A stretch of DNA of 8,511 nt from Fimenecus sp051881415 (lineage in GTDB: Bacteria > Bacillota > Clostridia > Oscillospirales > Acutalibacteraceae). The notes under the pieces are model-generated. The model was not told the origin of the DNA, did not search any database, and worked only from the letters and a program-made list of their open reading frames with translations. The stretch lies in assembly GCA_051881415.1 (NCBI GenBank), contig JBJEPV010000132.1, positions 1 through 8,511 of the forward strand, written 5' to 3'. The position numbers and the translations under genes are program-made. Positions 5,208 through 8,511 of the stretch are shown one piece after another; positions within the stretch are counted from its first letter, which is position 1, and the number at the start of each line of letters is the position of its first letter.

Positions 5208-6413
5208 ATGGGACTGATAGTGCAGAAATTCGGCGGCAGCTCGGTTGCCAACGCCGAAAGAGTGATGAATGTTGCGAATATCGTCACCGATACCTACCGC
5301 GCAGGCAACGATGTTGTCGTGGTAGTTTCGGCGCAGGGCGATACGACCGACGATTTGATTGAAAAGGCGCATGAAATTAACGCCGCCCCCTCAAAACGGG
5401 AAATGGATATGCTGTTGACCTCGGGCGAGCAGATTTCCATTGCGTTACTTGCCATGGCGATTGAAAAGCTCGGCTGTCCGGTGGTGTCTTTGCTCGGCTG
5501 GCAGGCAGGCTTCAATACAAGCTCCGCTTACGGCATGGCGCGTATTAAATCGATTAAGACAGATCGCCTGCGCGCGGAAATCGACCGCCATAACATTGTT
5601 GTGGTTGCGGGCTTTCAGGGCATTAACAAATACGATGACCTGACCACCCTCGGGCGCGGCGGCTCGGATACAAGCGCCGTGGCGATTGCGGCGGCTATGC
5701 ACGCCGACCGTTGCCAAATTTTCACCGATGTCGAGGGCGTATTTACCGCTGACCCGCGCAAGGTGGAAAACGCGAAAAAATTACAGGAAATTACTTATGA
5801 CGAAATGTTGGAACTTGCCACCCTCGGTGCGCAGGTGCTCAATAACCGTTCCGTCGAAATGGCGAAAAAATACAATGTGGAAGTCGAAGTGCTTTCCAGT
5901 TTAAAAAGAGTGCCCGGCACAATCGTTAAGGAGGTCGCAAAAATGGAAAAAATGTTGGTCAGAGGGGTTACAAAGGATACCGATGTTGCCCGTATATCCG
6001 TGAAGAAAATCCCCAACAACCCCGGTGTGGCGTTCAAACTGTTCGCCAAGTTAGCACAGAAGAAAATCAATGTGGATATTATTTTGCAGTCCGTCGGCAG
6101 AGACGACAGTAAGGACATTACCTTTACCGTTTCCAAAGAAAATGCCGAAGAAGCCGTGCAAGCGGTGCTCGATACCTTTGACATTGACGAGAGCAATGTG
6201 ATTTGCGACAAAGAGGTTGCCAAAATTTCCGTGGTCGGCGCGGGGATGGAGTCTCACCCCGGCACTGCGTCCAAAATGTTTGAGGCGCTCTATGAGCACG
6301 ACATCAACATTGATATGATTTCGACAAGCGAAATCAAAATTTCGGTGCTGATTGACATAAAAGATGCCGACCGTGCGGTTTCCGCCGTGCACAAAGCGTT
6401 TTATCCCGCTTAA
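5208..6413 (+). CDS. lysC: Aspartate kinase, Bacillus AKII-like (alpha subunit)
   Basis: The enzyme phosphorylates aspartate with ATP, the first step to lysine, diaminopimelate, threonine and methionine. The product is 401 residues. The kinase domain has Lys-Phe-Gly-Gly-Ser-Ser at 7-12, Thr-Ser-Gly-Glu at 71-74, Gly-Phe-Gln-Gly at 135-138, Gly-Arg-Gly-Gly-Ser-Asp at 149-154 and Thr-Asp-Val-Glu-Gly-Val at 173-178. Two ACT domains follow, about 262-330 and 338-401, which in this family bind the feedback amino acid. The start is ATG 5208 with GGAGG 5 nt upstream. The longer frame from 5187 would begin inside the intergenic hairpin. The gene is co-directional with hom and probably shares its transcript, which ends at the terminator 6432-6468. 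Its length and the internal start at codon 246 match the B. subtilis lysine-sensitive isozyme. I cannot tell from sequence which amino acid inhibits it. Confidence 0.95.
   Translation: MGLIVQKFGGSSVANAERVMNVANIVTDTYRAGNDVVVVVSAQGDTTDDLIEKAHEINAAPSKREMDMLLTSGEQISIALLAMAIEKLGCPVVSLLGWQAGFNTSSAYGMARIKSIKTDRLRAEIDRHNIVVVAGFQGINKYDDLTTLGRGGSDTSAVAIAAAMHADRCQIFTDVEGVFTADPRKVENAKKLQEITYDEMLELATLGAQVLNNRSVEMAKKYNVEVEVLSSLKRVPGTIVKEVAKMEKMLVRGVTKDTDVARISVKKIPNNPGVAFKLFAKLAQKKINVDIILQSVGRDDSKDITFTVSKENAEEAVQAVLDTFDIDESNVICDKEVAKISVVGAGMESHPGTASKMFEALYEHDINIDMISTSEIKISVLIDIKDADRAVSAVHKAFYPA
5928..5945 (+). promoter_or_regulatory. Internal ribosome-binding site and start in lysC
   Basis: A full AAGGAGG (5928-5934) lies 8 nt before an in-frame ATG (5943-5945), which is codon 246 of lysC. 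This is stronger than the ribosome site of hom. It sits in the linker between the kinase domain and the first ACT domain, where a second translation product would be a complete regulatory module. Confidence 0.75.
5943..6413 (+). CDS. Aspartate kinase beta subunit from internal in-frame start
   Basis: Translation from the internal ATG would give a 156-residue protein identical to the C-terminal part of LysC, containing both ACT domains and no kinase domain. In B. subtilis aspartokinase II the beta subunit is made in this way from an in-frame start at the equivalent codon, and the enzyme is an alpha2-beta2 tetramer. The match in position and the strong ribosome site make the same arrangement likely here. 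An ATG three codons later (5952) could serve instead, but its spacing to AAGGAGG is longer. Confidence 0.65.
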   Translation: MEKMLVRGVTKDTDVARISVKKIPNNPGVAFKLFAKLAQKKINVDIILQSVGRDDSKDITFTVSKENAEEAVQAVLDTFDIDESNVICDKEVAKISVVGAGMESHPGTASKMFEALYEHDINIDMISTSEIKISVLIDIKDADRAVSAVHKAFYPA

Positions 6414-6431
6414 CTTTACACAAAAAAGGAA

Positions 6432-6468
6432 CAACTCCCTTTCCGAACGGAAGGGGAGTTGTTTTTTT
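6432..6468 (+). terminator. Strong bidirectional terminator between lysC and prfB
   Basis: Arms 6432-6444 and 6449-6461 pair over 13 bp (one G-T wobble) with a GAAC loop, and seven T follow (6462-6468). It ends the plus-strand hom-lysC unit 18 nt after the lysC stop. On the minus strand the same hairpin lies 22 nt after the prfB stop and is followed, 4 nt on, by six T (opposite the A-run 6427-6422), so it probably serves prfB as well. Confidence 0.92.
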
Positions 6469-6483
6469 GTTGTATTTTTTTGT

Positions 6484-7605
6484 TTAGCCTTGTTCCAATT
6501 TCTTTTGCGATTCCATTTTTAAGTAGGCGTTGATGAACCCGTCCAAATCACCGTCCATCACGTTGTTGATGTTGCCCGACTCAAAATTGGTGCGGTGGTC
6601 TTTGACCAACTGATAGGGCATAAACACATAGGAGCGAATTTGACTGCCCCACGCAATTTCCTTTTGGTCGCCCTTAATATCCGAAATCTTTTCGAGGTGC
6701 TCGCGCTCTTTGATTTCTACGAGTTTTGATTTGAGCATACGCATGGCAACCTCGCGGTTTTGGTGCTGACTGCGTTCGACCTGGCAGGAGACAACAATCC
6801 CCGTCGGCAAATGCGTTAACCGCACGGCAGAGGAGGTCTTGTTGACCTTTTGCCCGCCTGCGCCGCTGGAACGGTAGACATCCATTTTAATGTCCTCGGG
6901 CGCGATTTCCACTTCGATGGTATCGTCGATTTCAGGCATCACTTCCAACGAGGCAAACGAAGTGTGGCGGCGGCCTTCGGAGTCAAACGGAGAGACGCGC
7001 ACCAAGCGGTGAATACCCGTTTCGCTCTTTAAAAAGCCGTAGGCGTTTTCGCCCTCTATGAGAATACTGGCGGATTTTAACCCCGCCTCGTCACCGTCGA
7101 GGTAGTCGAGCGTGGAAACCTTGTAGCCGTGGCGCTCACCCCAACGGTTATACATACGGAACAGCATTTGCGCCCAATCCTGCGCCTCCGTGCCGCCCGC
7201 GCCTGCGTGGAATGTCAAAATTGCATTTTTGCTGTCATACTCGCCCGAAAGCAGGGTGGTCAGCGTCATTGTGTCCAAATTGCCTTCAAATGCTTTGACA
7301 TTTTCTTCGCATTCGGGCAATAATTCCAAATCGCCCTCCTCGTCGGAAAGTTCAATCATCACCAATGCGTCGTCATAATCCGCGCACAGTTTTTCATACG
7401 CCGAGACCTTGGATTTTAAGGCGCTTGTGCGCTTTAATACGGCTTGGGAATTCTGCAAATCGTCCCAAAAGCCGTCTTCTGCCGCTTTTTGCTCCAACAC
7501 GGCGATTTCCTCTTTCATTTTTTGCAAGCCCAACGCTTCGGAAAGGTCTTTTAATGCCTTTTCGTGCCCCAAAAGCCGCAAACGCAATTCTTCAAACTGC
7601 AACAT
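6484..7605 (-). CDS. prfB: Peptide chain release factor 2, without programmed frameshift
   Basis: RF2 reads UGA and UAA in the ribosomal A site and triggers release of the finished protein. The product is 373 residues, full length. The N-terminal helical domain runs to about 115. Gly-Glu-Tyr-Asp at 121-124 and the Gly-Gly-Thr-Glu-Ala-Gln-Asp-Trp block at 137-144 follow. Ser-Pro-Phe at 205-207 is the stop-codon-recognition tripeptide that tells RF2 from RF1. Gly-Gly-Gln at 250-252 is the catalytic motif. All of it lies in one frame from ATG 7605, with AAGGAA 9 nt upstream. Most bacteria carry an in-frame UGA and +1 shift after about codon 25; here codons 25-26 are TTG GGC, so that feedback control is absent. 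It has its own promoter at 7687-7659, and its transcript probably ends at the shared terminator. Confidence 0.97.
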   Translation of the reverse strand: MLQFEELRLRLLGHEKALKDLSEALGLQKMKEEIAVLEQKAAEDGFWDDLQNSQAVLKRTSALKSKVSAYEKLCADYDDALVMIELSDEEGDLELLPECEENVKAFEGNLDTMTLTTLLSGEYDSKNAILTFHAGAGGTEAQDWAQMLFRMYNRWGERHGYKVSTLDYLDGDEAGLKSASILIEGENAYGFLKSETGIHRLVRVSPFDSEGRRHTSFASLEVMPEIDDTIEVEIAPEDIKMDVYRSSGAGGQKVNKTSSAVRLTHLPTGIVVSCQVERSQHQNREVAMRMLKSKLVEIKEREHLEKISDIKGDQKEIAWGSQIRSYVFMPYQLVKDHRTNFESGNINNVMDGDLDGFINAYLKMESQKKLEQG

Positions 7606-7658
7606 AACTGTTAATTCCTTTTCTGTAAAAATTCATATAGAGTTCATTTCGATTTAGT

Positions 7659-7687
7659 ATTCTACTATAAACTGTAAAAATATGCAA
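7659..7687 (-). promoter_or_regulatory. Probable promoter of prfB
   Basis: On the minus strand TTGCAT (7687-7682) and TAGAAT (7664-7659) are spaced by 17 nt, giving a leader of about 47 nt before the prfB ATG. The -35 begins at the base right after the stop codon of the upstream SGNH gene (7688). No terminator is seen between the two genes, so read-through from the SGNH gene may add to prfB expression. Confidence 0.6.
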
Positions 7688-8353
7688 CTATTTCAAGCAG
7701 GGAATTATCTTTTTTGCGGCAACGGCAAAGCCCTGTGCGTTCAAATGCAGTCCGTCAAAGGTATATTCTTCCGAGAGCCTGCCTTTTTTATCGGCGAGCG
7801 TCTCGGTCAAATCCAACCAAATGGCGCCGTACTGTACGGCGACCTCCCGCAATACGGTGTTGAGCGCGGCAATGTCTTTGTTACGGCGTTTGCCGACCAT
7901 TTGCCGTGCGGCAAGGCTTATATGGCGGTTGACGGGGTATACCGCCTGCAAAACGATGTTGGTGTTCGGGCAAAGCGTACGGGTCATTTTCAGCGTTTCG
8001 CGGATGTTTTTCGCAATGAATTCCTGTGGCAGGCAAACACCCAAATCGTTTGTACCGATTAACAGCACCAAATTGCGCGGCTCTATATTCAGCGCATTGC
8101 ATTTTAAGCGTTCCAACAGGCGGTCGCTTGTGTCGCCGCTGATGCCGCGGTTGTAAACCGCCTGTCCGCTTTTTTGGGAGAAATCAAAAAACAACTCATA
8201 ACTGTTAAACAACTCCGTAATGGAATCGCCGAGCAATACGGTTTGTTCGTTTTTACAGAAATTCTCATTCAAAAATAAAAAGTTTTCCTTTTTTACGGTT
8301 TTCTCGAGGTCATATTTGGTCTTTTTTTGTAATTTCGTGTAGTCTTCTGTCAT
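7688..8353 (-). CDS. Cytoplasmic SGNH/GDSL-family esterase or acyl hydrolase
   Basis: The product is 221 residues with all four SGNH blocks: Gly-Asp-Ser-Ile-Thr at 42-46 (nucleophile Ser-44), Asn-Arg-Gly-Ile-Ser-Gly-Asp at 68-74 (oxyanion Gly-73), Gly-Thr-Asn-Asp at 100-103 (oxyanion Asn-102), and Asp-Gly-Leu-His at 200-203 (catalytic Asp-200 and His-203). It resembles the platelet-activating-factor acetylhydrolase-like branch. There is no signal peptide or membrane segment: the first 35 residues are charged and rich in Lys and Glu, so it should act in the cytoplasm. The substrate is unknown; deacetylation of a sugar or lipid ester is plausible. The ATG at 8353 has GGAG 10 nt upstream and GGTGA nearer. 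The first 40 or so codons look more AT-rich than the rest. It lies just upstream of prfB on the same strand, with no sign of a shared function. Confidence 0.9.
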   Translation of the reverse strand: MTEDYTKLQKKTKYDLEKTVKKENFLFLNENFCKNEQTVLLGDSITELFNSYELFFDFSQKSGQAVYNRGISGDTSDRLLERLKCNALNIEPRNLVLLIGTNDLGVCLPQEFIAKNIRETLKMTRTLCPNTNIVLQAVYPVNRHISLAARQMVGKRRNKDIAALNTVLREVAVQYGAIWLDLTETLADKKGRLSEEYTFDGLHLNAQGFAVAAKKIIPCLK

Positions 8354-8373
8354 ATTTCACCAACTCCGACGGT

Positions 8374-8402
8374 ATTATACAACACAAAGTCGCCGAATGC
8401 AA
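8374..8402 (-). promoter_or_regulatory. Promoter of the SGNH hydrolase gene
   Basis: On the minus strand TTGCAT (8402-8397) and a perfect TATAAT (8379-8374) are spaced by 17 nt. Transcription should begin near 8367, so the leader before ATG 8353 is only about 14 nt and the ribosome site lies almost at the 5' end of the mRNA. Confidence 0.7.
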
Positions 8403-8457
8403 ATTTTCGGTTTTGAAACGGCATAGTTTGCCGGAATATAAAAATACAAAATATTAC

Positions 8458-8489
8458 GGAAAAAACGGTAGATTATCCCTGTTTTTTCC
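8458..8489. repeat. Inverted repeat in the right-end non-coding stretch
   Basis: GGAAAAAAC (8458-8466) pairs perfectly with GTTTTTTCC (8481-8489) around a 14-nt spacer. It lies about 55 bp upstream of the SGNH promoter, in a 158-base non-coding edge. It could be the terminator of a gene beyond the right edge (weak, since the T-run is inside the stem) or an operator. I see nothing else in 8403-8511. Confidence 0.4.
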
Positions 8490-8511
8490 CTTGTATATAG
8501 AATAGGTGTTT

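Noticed and set aside
1..8511. Mobile elements, CRISPR arrays, tRNA/rRNA genes, toxin-antitoxin or phage-defence genes
   Set aside because: I read both strands for terminal repeats, spaced repeats, transposase or integrase motifs and cloverleaf ends and found none; the gene content is housekeeping.

Overview
The window reads like a core-genome stretch of a low-to-mid GC Gram-positive bacterium, most likely a clostridium (Clostridia, perhaps the Oscillospirales/Ruminococcaceae side). The reasons are strong GGAGG-type ribosome sites, SigA-like promoters in AT-rich gaps, a YtvI-like membrane protein otherwise known from endospore formers, a Gly-Arg-Tyr-Gly/zinc-ribbon protein of a type seen in clostridia, and a Bacillus-style aspartokinase with an internal start. 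The taxon is inferred from protein character, not from a search.

Layout. Positions 1-1005 (minus) hold the N-terminal 335 residues of a polytopic GT-C-like membrane glycosyltransferase that runs off the left edge; it has its own promoter and a TTG start. Positions 1177-3712 (minus) form a three-gene unit: an AI-2E/YtvI-type permease, a CpsB/YwqE-type PHP phosphoesterase overlapping it by 8 nt, and a small two-helix membrane protein with a C-terminal zinc ribbon, closed by an intrinsic terminator. Positions 3713-3916 are a very AT-rich divergent promoter region. Positions 3917-6413 (plus) hold hom and lysC, the two aspartate-family enzymes that flank aspartate-semialdehyde dehydrogenase in the pathway, ending in a strong bidirectional terminator. 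Positions 6484-7605 (minus) encode release factor 2 (prfB) and 7688-8353 (minus) a cytoplasmic SGNH/GDSL hydrolase, each with a recognisable promoter. The right 158 bases are non-coding.

How the genes work together. LysC phosphorylates aspartate and Hom reduces aspartate semialdehyde to homoserine, so the plus-strand pair controls entry to the pathway and its branch toward threonine and methionine. The three-gene minus unit is linked by position only; its shared role is unknown. prfB and the SGNH gene look like independent neighbours.

I see no mobile element, CRISPR array, RNA gene, riboswitch or clearly novel system. The most informative details are an internal ribosome site at lysC codon 246 (a probable separate beta subunit), a prfB that lacks the usual programmed frameshift exactly at codon 25/26, the overlap of a CpsB-like phosphatase with a YtvI-like permease away from any capsule cluster, and a hairpin lying against the lysC ribosome site.
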